Shown here in pieces: positions 47,863-63,518 of a DNA stretch of 64,000 nucleotides. Under the pieces are notes generated by a model. It ran no database searches, was not told the DNA's origin, and saw only the letters and a list, made by a program, of their open reading frames with translations. The stretch spans positions 25,061,605 through 25,125,604 of the forward strand of contig NC_133013.1 of NCBI RefSeq assembly GCF_048564905.1, written 5' to 3'. This stretch comes from Vicugna pacos. Its lineage: Eukaryota; Chordata; Mammalia; Artiodactyla; Camelidae. The position numbers and the translations under genes are program-made. How positions within the stretch are numbered: the first letter of the stretch is position 1; every line of letters starts with the position of its first letter.

Positions 47863-48771
47863 AGGCATACCTCGTTTTATTCCACTCCACTTTATTGGGC
47901 CTCACAGATACTGCATGTTTTTACATACTGACAGTTTGTGGCAACCCTGCATTGGCCTAGCATTTTTTAGCAATAAAGTTTTTTTTTAATTGAAGTATAG
48001 TTGATTTACAGTATGTTACTTTCTGGTCTACGGCACAGTGATTCAGTTATACATGTATACATACGTTCATTTTCATATTTTCATTACATGTTATTACAAT
48101 ATATTGCATGTAGTTCCCTGTGCTATACATTTGAACTTTGTTGTTTATCTGTTTTATATATGGTAGTTTGTATCTGCTAATCCCAAACTCCTAATTTATC
48201 CCTCCCCTACCCCACTTTGCCCTTTGGTAACCATGAGTTTGTTTTATATGTCTGCGAGTCTGTTTCTGTTTTGTAAATAAGTTTGTATCATTTTTTTAGG
48301 TTCTACATATAAGTGATGGCTTATGATATTTGTCTCTGACATACTTCACGTAGTATGATAATCTCTAGGTCTGTCCATGTTACTGAAAATGGCATGATTT
48401 TTCTTTTTCACGGCTGAGTCTTATTTCATTGTATATATACTACATCTTTATCCATTCATCTGTCAATGGACATTTAGGTTGCTTCTATGTATTGGCTGTT
48501 GTAAACAGTGCTGCTATGAACATTGGGGTGCATGTATCATTTCAAATTTAGAGTTTTCTCCAGATATATGTGAGGTGTTTTTAAATTAGGGTTTGCGTAT
48601 TGTTTTTCCTTTGACACAATGCTATTGCACATTTAGTAGACTACAGTATTGCATAAACAAAACTTCTGTATGCACTGGGAAATCAAAAAGTTCTTGTGAC
48701 TTGCTTTATTGCAATATTTGCTTTACTGCCGTGTTCTGGAACTGAACCTGCAGCACCTCCGAGGTATGCCT
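47863..48771 (+). mobile_element. Tigger-type (TcMar) DNA transposon remnant, interrupted
   Basis: The ends are perfect 12-bp inverted repeats, AGGCATACCTCG (47863-47874) and CGAGGTATGCCT (48760-48771), the Tigger terminus. Internal text ('gtttgtggcaaccctgc'; 'gcactgggaaatcaaaaagt') fits Tigger1-like ends. There is no transposase, so it is an internally deleted copy. An L1 occupies its middle. Confidence 0.8.
47978..48588 (-). mobile_element. L1 3' fragment inserted in the Tigger element
   Basis: A T tract is followed by 'aattgaagtatagttgattt' and the usual reversed L1 3' text to 'ccagatatatgtgaggt'. It is 5' truncated, and is younger than the Tigger it interrupts. Confidence 0.8.
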
Positions 48772-49092
48772 CTTCAAGCAATCTTCAGTACGTAGCCTGT
48801 TGAGTCTGCTTTCTCCCTCACAGCATAATGCATTTGTTATCCATCCACGTTGTCATGCTTAATCAGTCCATTCCTTTTGATTGCTGAGTAGTAGTCCACT
48901 GTGTGGACATATCAGCGTGTTTATCCACTTACCACTGAGGAACATTGGGTTCTTTACGTGAGGCAATTCTTCAGTACCATGCAAATACCTGGTTTCACAT
49001 TACATCAACTTTTCATCTAATGGCTTTATCATCCTTGGTGATCCTTGCCTCAATCACATATTTAATTGGGAGTTATAAAATGGTGATTTTCT

Positions 49093-49225
49093 TTCTTTCT
49101 TTCATTTCGGAGGGGGAGGTAACTAGGTTTATTTTGTTTATTTATAATGGAGGTACTGGGGATTGAACCCAGGATCTCGTGCGTGCTAGGCATGCACTCT
49201 ACCACTAAGCTATGCCCTCCTTCCC
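49093..49225 (-). mobile_element. Young camelid tRNA-derived SINE with perfect target duplication
   Basis: On the minus strand the element has A-box and B-box (GGTTCAATCCC) promoter segments and a tail of the TTTC/A type. It is flanked by identical 16-bp copies of AAAATGGTGATTTTCT at 49077-49092 and 49226-49241. The intact duplication points to a recent insertion. Confidence 0.9.
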
Positions 49226-50229
49226 AAAATGGTGATTTTCTAATTCTGTCATTCCTTCTACAATAGCTGGGATTCTTCGGTGAAGAAAAGCTTTACCTCA
49301 TTGACTAGGGCTATTTGGTTATCCTGAAATACCAAAAAGACAGAATACATTCTGACATTCTTCTCTTTTATGATCTGTTTCCAGACTAAGAATTTGGTGC
49401 AGTAACATCCAATGGTGACAAATTAGGATTGAAATGCAGATGGGGTCGGGAGGGGAGACTTTATCTTTCGTGGGCTCAGGGATTTTTTCACATTCAGGAT
49501 CTTTAAATCTGTTGCAATCTTTATCTTTCCCTCATTTATTGAAAGAGCACTTTCTTAGTCACTGGGGCTCTACAAACATGGAAACACAATTCCCATCCTT
49601 ACAAAAGGCTGGTAGAAGGCAAGTGAGTAAATACAAAATTACAATGCAGGGTTACAATAGCAACGAGAGGGTGTCTGTGGGATTCTGTGATAACACAGAC
49701 AAGGGAATGCTATGTGGGAAAGCAAGCTTATATTATACATTTGATGAGACTTAGAACTTTCCTTGTGACTTTTTGTCTGCCACTTCATTTTTGTCTTCTT
49801 TTTCTTGCCCTCCTGTGGGCTACTTGCACATCTTTTAGAACTCTGGTTTGACGTACCTGGGTTGTGTTACACTGTATAGCCCTCGAGGTGGTTGCTGTAG
49901 GTATTGCACTATACACACACCATACACACACTGTACACACTGTACACACACTACACACGTATGTGCTTGTCCCAGTGCTCTGGTATCGACACTTTATCAA
50001 TTTGAGTGACATATAGAAACTTTACCTCCCTTTACCCTCCCGTTTATAATAACCATAAATATCTCCTCTACATACATTGAGAACCACATCCAACAAATTT
50101 TTTGTTTTGCTTCAACTATTGAACATAATTTCAAAGTACTCAAGAGAAGGAAAGTTTACTGCATCCATATTTTTACTCTTCCCATTGTTCTTCCTTCCTG
50201 ATGCAGTATGTCCTCGTGGCTTATTTACC

Positions 50230-51310
50230 GTGTTCGTAGCAGTTTGTTCCCCTGCTCCTATCTTGCCCCTCCTCGCTTCCACCACCCCACTGTTAGCCAC
50301 TGGTTTGTTCTGTATATCTATGACGCTGTTTCTGTTTTGCTATATTCATTTGTTTATTTTTTTAGATACCACATATAAGTGATATCATTCAGTATTTATC
50401 TTTTTCTGTCTGACTTGTTTCATAGACCACCTTACAGATCCATCCATATTTTGAAAACAGCAAAATTTCATTCTTTTTTATGGCTAAGTAATATGTGTAT
50501 ATGTATTTATATACATATACACATATATACAAATGATCTCACATCTTCTTTATCCATTCATCTGTTGATAAGCACTTAAGTTGCCATATGTTGGCTACTG
50601 TACATAATGGCGCCATGAACATTGGCGTGCAAGTATCTTTTTGAATCAGTTTTTGTTTTCTTTAGATATATACAGCCAGGAGTAGAATTGCTAGCTCAGA
50701 TGGCTGTTTACTTTTAGTTTTTTGAGAAACCTCCATACTGTTTTCCTCGCCAGCATTTGTTATTTGTGGACTTCTTGATGACAGCCATTCTGACAAGTGT
50801 GAGGTGGTACCTCATTGTGGTTTTGATTTGCATTTCTCTGATGATTAGTGAAGCTGAGCATCTTTTCATGTGCCTGTTGGCCATCTGTATGTCTTCTTTG
50901 GAAAAAAATGTCTACTCAGGTCTTCTGCCTAATTTTTTGTTGGGTTGTCTGTTTTTTGATATTGAGTTGTATGACTTATTTATATATTTTGGATATTAAC
51001 CCCTTATCAGTCATATCATTTGCAAATATTTTGTCCCTTTCAGTAGGTTGTCTTTTCGTTTTGTTTATGGTTTCCTTTGCTGTGCAAAAGCTTTTTAGTT
51101 TACTTAGGTCCCATTTATTTGTGCTTTTGTTTCCTTGGCCTTAGGAGACAGATCCAAAAAAATACTGCTACAGTTTATGTCAAAGAATGTTCTGCCTGTG
51201 TTTTCTTTGAGTTTTATAGTTTCCTGTCTTACATCTAGGTCTTTAATCCATTTGGAGTTTAGTTTTGTATATGGTGTGAGAGATGTTCCAGTTTCACTCT
51301 TTATCCCCCT
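50230..51310 (-). mobile_element. L1 LINE, antisense ORF2/3' region
   Basis: Reversed L1 text is clear: 'tatggctaagtaatatgtgt', 'gtgaggtggtacctcattgt', 'ggccatctgtatgtcttctt', 'gtgcaaaagctttttagttt'. The corresponding open frames on the + strand are antisense noise. It is degraded and 5' truncated. Confidence 0.8.
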
Positions 51311-51324
51311 TACATCTTCAGGCG

Positions 51325-52060
51325 ACTTTTGCTGAATAGAGGATTCTGGGTTGACACATATTTTCTTTCAGGGCCTGAAAAATGTTGTGCTGCTTCTTTC
51401 TGGCCTCTATGGTTTTTGGTGAGAAATTCACTGTCATTTGAACTGTTTTCCCCCTGTAGGTGAGGCGTCATCTCTGTCTTGCTGCTTTCAAGATTCTTTC
51501 TTTTGTGTTCAGAAGTTTGATGATGATGTGTCCTGGCAGAGATTTCTTTGGGTTTAATCTGCAGGGGGTTCATTCAGTTTCTTTATAGGTTTGTGTCTCT
51601 TGCCATATTTTTGAAAATTTTAGCCATAACTTCTTTGAATACCTTTTCTGACCCACCCTCTCTCCTCCGCTTCTGGGACTCTGAAGATACAAATATGCGA
51701 TCTTTTGTTACAATCCTACAGGTCCCTGAGGCCCTGTTTTATTGAGGTTTGTTCGTTTGTTTTCCAAGCATTTTCTTTCTGTTATTCAGATTGGATAATT
51801 TCTATTGATTTATCTTCAGATTCACTGATCCTTTCTCCTACTGTTTGAGATCTTTACTTGGGTTATTGTAATTTTCAGTTCTAAAAATTTCTACCTGGTT
51901 CCTTATGCCTTCTGCTGAGGCCTGAGGCTTTTTTTTAATGACAGCTGCTTTAAGATGCTTGGCATAGGAAGATTTTGGTGTTGGCATCTGTTCCCTTTTT
52001 TCATTCAAGTTGTGATTTTCATGGTTCTTGGTACAATGATTTTTAAAATCTGAATCTGAG
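51325..52060 (-). repeat. Second L1-like segment, abutting
   Basis: At about 51.32 kb the L1 text jumps to a different part: 'cttgctgctttcaagattct', then 'tttctttgggtttaatctgc', then 'cttctttgaataccttttct'. This marks a deletion or an independent, older L1 copy. Confidence 0.45.
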
Positions 52061-52750
52061 ACATTTTGGGTATTGTTATAAAACCCTGGATCTTACTTAC
52101 ATCGGTGCCAGTGGGGAAAGGGGTGTGCCACCTCCTCACTGCCAGGTGGGCTGGGAGTCTAGGCTCCCACTCAGCCTGTGCGGGCAGGGGCGGGAGGGGG
52201 CATCTGGCTGGAGCACAGCAGCTACTGTCTGTAACTCTTCTGTCCTGCCAGGCCTTTGCCTGGAGAGAGCAGGCTTTTGTGAGGGCTTCTTGTGTCTGTG
52301 TGGTGGTGTTTCCACGTGGCCTGCTTCTTCAGCACCCAAGCTTGGGATACATGAAGCAAAGAGGAAATCTAAGAAATGCTCTGCTGTGTTGTTCTTCAGG
52401 TCCTGGGGATCCCAGCCAGTCTGCCTTTTTCTCGGCCCTCTCACAATCTTATGTTTGTTTTATGTACAATGTCCAAGCTGTACTGAGTGGGATAAACAGG
52501 GAAAAGCCCATCTGCTCCATTTTTCCAGAAGTCAGGAGGGAGTCAGTCCTTATCTCTTTGATGCTTAAATCATCCCATTTTTGGCCAGGGGGACGAGCTG
52601 GCGCCTAGAGACCTGACACATTATTCTTTGATGGCTTCCTTGTACCCCAGGATGTTCTAGGCTCACCTCGTTCTCTCTCTGCCCCAGCCCTGGAATCAGT
52701 CCCTTCTACCAGGGCCCCTGACTGGCCTAAGTCAGCCCTGGGGGGCCATT

Positions 52751-53127
52751 TGTCTTGGTGTTTTCAGGTTGCTATGACAAAATACCACGGACTAAGTGGC
52801 TTAAACAACAGACATTTATTTCTCATAGAAGAGGCTGGGAAGTCCAAGTTCAAGGCAGAAAGCAGTTCTTGGTAAGGGCTCTCTCCTGCCCTGCCAGACA
52901 GCTGTCTCCTTACATTCTCATGTGGCCTTGGTACATGCTTGTCGGGAGAGAGTCTTTTCTCCTAATAAGGGCACTAATCTCATCCAGAGGGTCCCACTCT
53001 CATGACTTCATCTAAACCTAATTATTTCCCAAAGGCCCTACCTCCTAAAACCAGCTCACTAGGAGTGATTTTGACACATGAATTGGGAGAGGGGGTGATG
53101 GTCACAAACATTCAGTCCATTATTGCA
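52751..53127 (-). mobile_element. MaLR (MST/MLT1-type) solo LTR fossil
   Basis: The reverse-oriented ERVL-MaLR LTR runs from 'tgtcttggtg' to 'cattcagtccattattgca', with TG..CA ends. No internal region is seen, so it is probably a solo LTR. It is old and inactive. It lies about 0.4 kb beyond the COMMD4 3' end. Confidence 0.8.
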
Positions 53128-53499
53128 TTTCTCTTGCCAATGAGTGGCTCAGGCATGGGCCCTTCTCTCTTCCTAACGAAGGTGGCAGGAAGGCAAGGGC
53201 TCTCTCCTTTCTCTACTTGGGGCTCTGGTGTTGGGACACCCACTTGCTGCCAGCCTACGGACAAGACCAGCACAGAGACGGCAGAGCCAAGACACGGGAG
53301 GACTGGGAGCTAGAACCCTGGCTGTTCTGTCTACGGATAAGCTGTTTAATTTCGGCCCTTGTTCTGCCTCACCCGAGCTGCCTCAATCAGCAGCTGAGAA
53401 GAGAAAAATGCGTGATGGGTCAGGGAGGGCCATATGTCACTTGGTCTCTCTCACGAAAATGGCTCTGAACCCAAAAGAAACCCATGCACACGCTCCTTC

Positions 53500-53734
53500 A
53501 CACTTCTTGCACGTCTGTTTATTCTTCCTGCTCATGAAAACCACTGACAAGTGCCCTTCACGGGGGAGAGAAGGCAATGCTGGCAGAGGTCTCAGGATCC
53601 CTACACTGAACACTCAGGCGATGACCCAGGAAGCCAGAGACCCCGGAGCTGGGGCCACCTCCTAAAGGGAGGTTCAGAGGGCAGCCACCCGCCACAGGTA
53701 GGGCAGCTCTGGGCGGACGCAGACACTCTCCTCC
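53500..53734 (-). other. COMMD4: COMMD4 3' UTR with AATAAA
   Basis: On the minus strand, AATAAA lies at 53523-53518, about 210 bases after the TGA. Cleavage is expected near 53.50 kb. Confidence 0.75.
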
Positions 53735-57926
<4,192 letters not shown>

Positions 57927-58337
57927 TGCGCCGGGACGCCCGGGTCCAGCCCTTCCTTTCCGGTCGGGCCCGGTCAGCTGACGTGGTGGTCACGTGGCCA
58001 GGGGCGGGGCTCCCTCGGGGGCGGGGCCTCTGCGGGGGCGGGCCGTCCTGCCCCGAGATGCCCGGCGCGTAACACGGGGCCCCCTTCTCAGTCTCCGGAA
58101 GCCTTCCCCGCGGGGGCCCAGCGCCAACCCGCAGGTTAACCGAGGACAGGCCCTAAGCGGTAGGAACAGGGAGGGGAAACCGTTTAATTTGTTCACCTTA
58201 AGGGAGCGGGAGCCCAGGCCTGGGTCTGGTGCTTAGTGTCTTACTCCTTGTGCGGGAGTATTCAGGTCGTTTCCACGGTTTGCGTCAGTAAGCAATGCCT
58301 TTACACATAGCTGTGGGCTGTGGCAAAAGACGTATTG

Positions 58338-58467
58338 GTTTTTTTAGGCGGAGGTAATTTGGTTTGCTTATTTATTTATTTTTAGAGGAAGTACTGGGGA
58401 TTGAGCCCAGGACCCTGTGCAAGCTAAGCATGCACTCTACCACTTGAGCCACACACTCCCCCCCCCC
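58338..58467 (-). mobile_element. Camelid tRNA-derived SINE
   Basis: On the minus strand it has an A-box-like 'ggctcaagtggtagagtg' and a B box GGCTCAATCCC. CGTATT occurs on both sides (about 58331 and 58467), a possible short remnant of the target duplication. It is more diverged than the 49.1-kb copy. Confidence 0.8.
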
Positions 58468-58479
58468 GTATTTTTTAAA

Positions 58480-58620
58480 ACTTTGTTGGAATATAATATA
58501 CATACAAGAAATTGCATATAGTGTAAGTACAAAGTTTAATGAACTTCCATGAACTGTACACTGCATGTAATCAGCACCCAAATAAGGAAACATTACCGGT
58601 ACCCCAGATACCTCCTTCAG
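58480..58620 (-). repeat. Ancient L1 3'-region fragment
   Basis: The text 'gttggaatataatatacata' and 'gtacactgcatgtaatcagc' is of the same type as the fragments at 10.8 and 47.64 kb. Confidence 0.45.
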
Positions 58621-59470
58621 GTGCTGGGGTATTTTATTTCGTTTTGAGGAGTCCCCTTAGTTGCCTAGCAAAAAGGCCTGCAACAGTTGACATGCTCAGG
58701 TGAACTCTTTTGTGGCTTTACCAACATCAGATGTTTATTTTAATTTTTCTCAATTTAGTGGGAGTAAAATAGGTGGCTTTAAACTGCTTCGGTCTGCTTA
58801 CTGGCGAGTTTGAGCTAATGGATGGTCGAGGAAAACTAAGTTTCCGATGTCCACTTGAAGAGAGAAAAATAAAAAAAACCAAACAGCAACAATAAAAATA
58901 CACTAGAGAATAGACTAATAACCAAAGAAGAAACTGAGCAGTTTGAAATCTCTTCAGTTCCATGCCCCCACCCGTAGGCTAGGCTCAGCTGGCTTTATTG
59001 TTGAAGGCTTTTAAAGTTTTAAAGGACAGACAGAACCCATGACAATTAAACAGCTCCCTAGAGGTGGAAAGCTTCCCCAGTCTGATAGAATGATCTCACT
59101 TATGAAGAGCTTTTTAAAAAATCATAATCACGTTGAAGTCAACAGCGTGTTAAAATACACCATGTCAAAGAAAAACTTAGAGTATAGGAATTGTTCAGCT
59201 TACATTTCATCATCTCAATAGGTGAGAAGAAAACAAGTGATAAATTTGCGAAACCATTTCTTATCAAAAAGGAGAAAAAAGAAAAAATTAGGAATAGATG
59301 AAAACTGCCTTAAGTTGATAGAGTATTTGGAAAACAAAACAAGAGATATCAAACTGACAAATTTAAATTTGGAAATAAGGCCAAAAGGTGGGTGGCTTAT
59401 CCTTTTAATGTCATACTGGAGCATTGTCTCAGATTTGTTTCACAAATAAAGATTATTTGACTATTTAGAG

Positions 59471-59653
59471 CAGTGGTTCTCAAACTTTAGAGGGTATCAG
59501 AATCACCTGCAGGGCTCGTTAAAACAATGATGGGCTCCACCCCCAGGGTTTCTAGTTGACGAGGTCTGGGGTGGGAGCTGAAAAATTGCATTCCTAACAA
59601 GTTCCCAGGTATGCTGGTATTTTCAGTTTGGGGACTTTACTTTGAAAATCACT
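59471..59653 (+). mobile_element. MER5A (hAT-Charlie) non-autonomous DNA transposon
   Basis: It starts CAGTGGTTCTCAAACTTTAG, continues with 'atcagaatcacctgcagggc' and 'ttcctaacaagttcccaggt', and ends 'ctttgaaaatcact'. It is nearly full length. Confidence 0.85.
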
Positions 59654-60058
59654 AAGGTAGGAAAATGTACCTGAGAAATTGTATGTTAACTTACAGACTT
59701 CTGCCCAGTAAAAAAGTTAACCCCAAAGATTTCAGTTTTATTGTCCCATAGGACATTGTTACGTTTTGTCTTTAACTCAGCACACACTTCATAATGCCTT
59801 TCCCAAAGCGCTAGAAATACTTCTCAAAATGTTCCTTGAACTAACTTTACCATCTTACTGATTAATTAAATATCTGAATGAAAGATGTTTTTCATTTTCT
59901 GGAAGTCAAGCTTTCATACACTATGCTCACGTATAGCCCTGGACAGCAGGGCACAGATACTAGTGTGGACTTGAATGCTAGACGGATTCCTTTAAAGTCG
60001 GGAACAGCAATGCGTTCTCATTACTGTGATCCAGCGTTGTTCTAGAGATAGTAAGGCC

Positions 60059-60267
60059 GGTGGTTCTCAGCTGAGGGTGATTCTGCCTCCCGGGGGATAT
60101 TTGGCAATGTCTCGAGATATCTGTAGTTGTCACAACTGGGGAGTGATGCTGCCATCCAGAGAGCAGAAGCCAGGGATACTGCTAACATCCCACAAAGTGT
60201 AGGACAGTCCCCAGTAACAAAGAATTATCTAGCCCAAAATGTCAACAGTGCTGCTGTTGAAAACTCT
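60059..60267 (+). mobile_element. MER20 (hAT-Charlie) non-autonomous DNA transposon
   Basis: It starts GGTGGTTCTCAGCTGAGGG, continues with 'atttggcaatgtctcgagat', 'gttgtcacaactggggagtg' and 'aacaaagaattatctagccc', and ends near 'gttgaaaactct'. It is nearly full length. Confidence 0.85.
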
Positions 60268-60599
60268 ATTCTAGTTAAATAAGCCCTGGAAAAAACTATT
60301 AGCATAAATGTTGGAAAAGAATAAACTAGTATCTGCAGACGACACACTATCTAGGAAATCTAAGAGAAGCATCTGAAGAACAGTTGAAAGTCACAGAATG
60401 CTGGGTGGCCAGTGGGGGAGGCTGGAGCACTGGGTGTAGACCAGGCTCACCAGGCCCACAGGTGAGCGCCCGCCATTCCAGCCCCACACACCTCACAGGT
60501 GGAGAGAGGAAGGCTTCATAAGGAGCTGGAGGCAGGCCGGGAAGTCCATGCCTCGTTTGTCCGGCCTCCTGCCAGCCTGAGAGAAAGGCGGAGTTCAGA

Positions 60600-61265
60600 G
60601 CTGGGAGGTTTTGAGAGCCCCAGCCCAGTCCTGGGGAGGGGAGGCCCAGGGAGCAGCAGGGTCAGCCCAAGTCCCTGAGCCCATAAGGGAAGGACTCCAG
60701 CCAGGCCCAGGAAGCCTGGGGCAAGCTGAAGACCCTGTGCTTTGCCGCACAGATCACGAAGGACGCTCAGTCCAGCCTCCGGTCAGGATGTGATTTTTTG
60801 GCTTCTAACGCCAAGGCCCACCTCGCCTTTCTCTCCTCTTACCTGCCACACTTCTGCAGCCCCACATTGAAGGTGAGTGTCTCCCTGAGGGGGCCTGAGG
60901 GGCTAGGGTTTTAGGCCCAGGACGAGTTTCTCAGGCTGGATCAGGTGGCCAGTCCGAAACAACCCGCCGTGCACCTCCTTCCCGCTCCGCACAGCCACGG
61001 CTGCGGTGGCGGGGGGGATCCCAGGGATGAGCCCTCCTGAGGCTGGCCACCTCCTTGCAGCCCCGCAGCAGCACTGCTCCTGCAAGACCCAACACGAGCC
61101 CCGTGTCCATCCAGTCTGCCTCCCCAGGCATGGAAAACACTGGGCTTTGTACCCCCCACTCCACGCCAGGTTTCCTGCCCAGGAGGCGGCCGAAAAAGGA
61201 ATTGATCTCACCTGTTGGAGAAGGGTCTTTCCCTGACTTCTGTGAGCTGTCACCGTACATTATCT
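60600..61265. other. CpG-containing unassigned block
   Basis: This stretch is GC-rich and not a repeat that I recognise. It has frames of 109 and 116 aa on the minus strand (61260-60931 and 61253-60903). No domain or homologue is recognised. A spliced exon, old pseudogene or regulatory element are all possible. Confidence 0.3.
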
Positions 61266-62039
61266 AAACTGGGGAGGGGCTTGTGAGAACCCTGATGTGT
61301 AGCCAGGTTGGACAGAAGTGCGGGTAACGAGGGGAGGGGTGGAACAACGACTTCTGATCGGTGTCTGAGGTGGGGGCTGAGCCCTTCTGCGTGTGGTCTG
61401 ATGCTGTCTCCAGGCAGACAGTGTCAGGACTGGATTGTAGGACACTCAGCTGGGGAGATGGTTGGTGTGGGGGAAAACTCTCGTATTTGATTTCAGAGTA
61501 TTCAGTATGTAGAGGAATAGAGTTTTTCCTTTTAGCGACTGTGAATATAAATTTCATAAAATGGTATCGTACCCCATACTGTGTTTTGGAACCTGATTTT
61601 TCACTCAGTGGTGACTAGTGGCAGGCTTTGGACAGGCTCAGAATTGTGTCGGTCCCACCCTGGGTCCCAGCAGAGGGGAGAGCACTGGAGGAGGAGTCTA
61701 ACAGGTTGCTGGGTGACCTTGGGTGAATCTCTTCTCTCCTCAGAGCCTTGATTTTCTTGGTCAAATTAAGGGCAGGGAGGGGTGTGGGTAGTGCTAGATG
61801 AGTGTCTGAGAGTCGAAACCGCCACTTAAAGTTGGCCAGGCTGTGCACTGCAGAACTCCGGAGTGGGGGAGGGGTGTTCTCATCATCATCTCTGTGAATG
61901 GAGCCCCCAGAGCTGAGCAATAAATGGGCCCTGCCCGAAGTCTGGTGCATGAACCTTTTGGTAAAGCAAGATGATTTTAGGTGGTATGCAAATACATTCA
62001 TTCTTATAGTTACCTTCTATTTATAGTAAATGATACCGG

Positions 62040-62200
62040 CTTTCCATTTATGGTGTATCAGAATCAGCTGAAGGACTTGTTCACCCTCCGGAGATTCTGA
62101 TTCGGTAGATCTGAGGTGGAGCCTGAAAATTTGCATTTTTAACAAGTTCCCAGGTGATGCTTGTTGCTGCTGGTTCAGGGACCGCCCTTTGAGAACCACT
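62040..62200 (+). mobile_element. MER5A (hAT-Charlie), 5'-truncated
   Basis: It contains 'gtatcagaatcagctgaagg' and 'ttaacaagttcccaggtgat', and ends in the terminal repeat 'ctttgagaaccact'. It is a second copy of the family at 59.47 kb. Confidence 0.8.
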
Positions 62201-62230
62201 TACCAAGCTGCCTTTTAAAATACCATTATT

Positions 62231-62372
62231 TAAACTAACACAACATTGTAAATCAACTATACTTCAATAAATAAATAAGAACATATGTATATATAACTGA
62301 ATCACTATTCTGTACACCAGAAATTAACACAGCATTGTAAATCAACTATACTTCAATTAAAAAATAATAAAA
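62231..62372 (+). repeat. Two tandem L1 3' tails
   Basis: 'cattgtaaatcaactatact' followed by 'tcaat' occurs twice, near 62245 and 62333, each ending in an A-rich tail. This is the sense 3' end of the L1 type seen reversed elsewhere. Confidence 0.8.
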
Positions 62373-62394
62373 TACATTTGTTTAGGTTTTAAAA

Positions 62395-62845
62395 ATGAGT
62401 AGATGTTCAACATCACTAGCCATTAGGGAAATACAAATTAAGACCAGGGAAAGAGAACACTACGTCCCTATTAGAAGAGCTGAACTAAAAAGTGGTGACA
62501 GTATCAAATCCCAGTGAGGATTCAGATAAAACTGGATCTCTCATGTATTGTTTGTGGGAATATAAAATGGCACAAACACTCTGGAAAATAGTTTGGCAAT
62601 TTCTTTTAAAACCCAACCATATACCTTCTATATGACCTAGCAGTTGCCTCCTGGGCATTTATCCCAGAAAGATAAAAACTTATGTCTGCACAAAAACCTA
62701 TGTATGATTGTTCATGGCACATTTATTTGTAATAGCCCCAAAGTGGAACAGCCAAATATCCCTCAAATGATGGTTAAGCAAACCATTTTACATCCATACT
62801 ATGAAATACTATTGTTGACCTTAAAAATAAAGCAATTATTTTACT
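62395..62845 (+). repeat. L1 ORF2 3' region, sense
   Basis: L1 text is recognisable: 'cattagggaaatacaaatta', 'gtttgtgggaatataaaatg', 'gcatttatcccagaaagata'. It corresponds to the end of ORF2 of an old, decayed copy. Confidence 0.75.
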
Positions 62846-62986
62846 AGCAAAAATGGGTTTATTTGGAAATGGCAGAGGAATTGAAATTCGGGATAAGCAA
62901 GCTATAGTAAAAGGCATGAGCAAGTCCAACAAACAAAGGGAAGGAATGTTATTTTATCGAGAAAAAGGAGGAAGTTGAGAGGGTTT

Positions 62987-63468
62987 TCTTTTTTTTTTTG
63001 CTTTTTCACATTTTTTAATTGAAGTATAGTCAGTTTACAATGTTATGTCAGTTTCTGGTGTACAGCATAATATGTCAGTCATACATATGCAGACATATAT
63101 TCATTTTAATATTCTTTTTCATTACAGGTTACTACAAGATATTGTAAATAGTTCCCTGTGCTATGCAGTAAAAACTTGTTTATCTATTTTATATATAGTT
63201 GTATCTGCAAATTTCGAACTCCCAATGTATCCCTTCTCACTCCCTTTACCCCCTGGTAACTGTAAGTTTGTTCTCTATGTCTGTGAGTCTGTCTGTTTTG
63301 TAAATAGGTTCATTTGTGTCTTTTTTTTAGATTTCACATATAAGGGATATTTTATGGTATTTTTCTTTCTCTGTCTGGCTTACTCCACTTAGAATGATGA
63401 TCTCCAGGTCCATCCATGTTGCTGCAAATGGCATTATTTTATTCTTTTTAGTGGCTGAGTAGTATTCC

Positions 63469-63518
<50 letters not shown>

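Larger units (their letters stand above)
47640..48960 (-). repeat. Ancient L1 3' region, split by later insertions
   Basis: The left half (47640-47862) reads 'aaggtataatttacatacag' to 'gtcaatatcatacat'. The right half (48772-48960) resumes with 'ccattccttttgattgctga' and 'gtttatccacttacc'. Between them lies a Tigger element, itself interrupted by a younger L1. Confidence 0.6.
46561..53490. other. Repeat-rich spacer NEIL1-COMMD4
   Basis: Almost all of this 7-kb spacer can be assigned to repeats: old L1-like DNA, a Tigger element, younger L1 copies, a camelid SINE and a MaLR LTR. The part at 46.64-46.93 kb resembles another old repeat that I cannot name. I see no host exon. Confidence 0.65.

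Noticed and set aside
49905-49965. Short spaced CACACA/TACACACT repeats as a possible array
   Set aside because: Degenerate microsatellite; no regular repeat-spacer pattern.
50077-51144. Several plus-strand frames of 66-101 aa
   Set aside because: They are the antisense of an L1 element.
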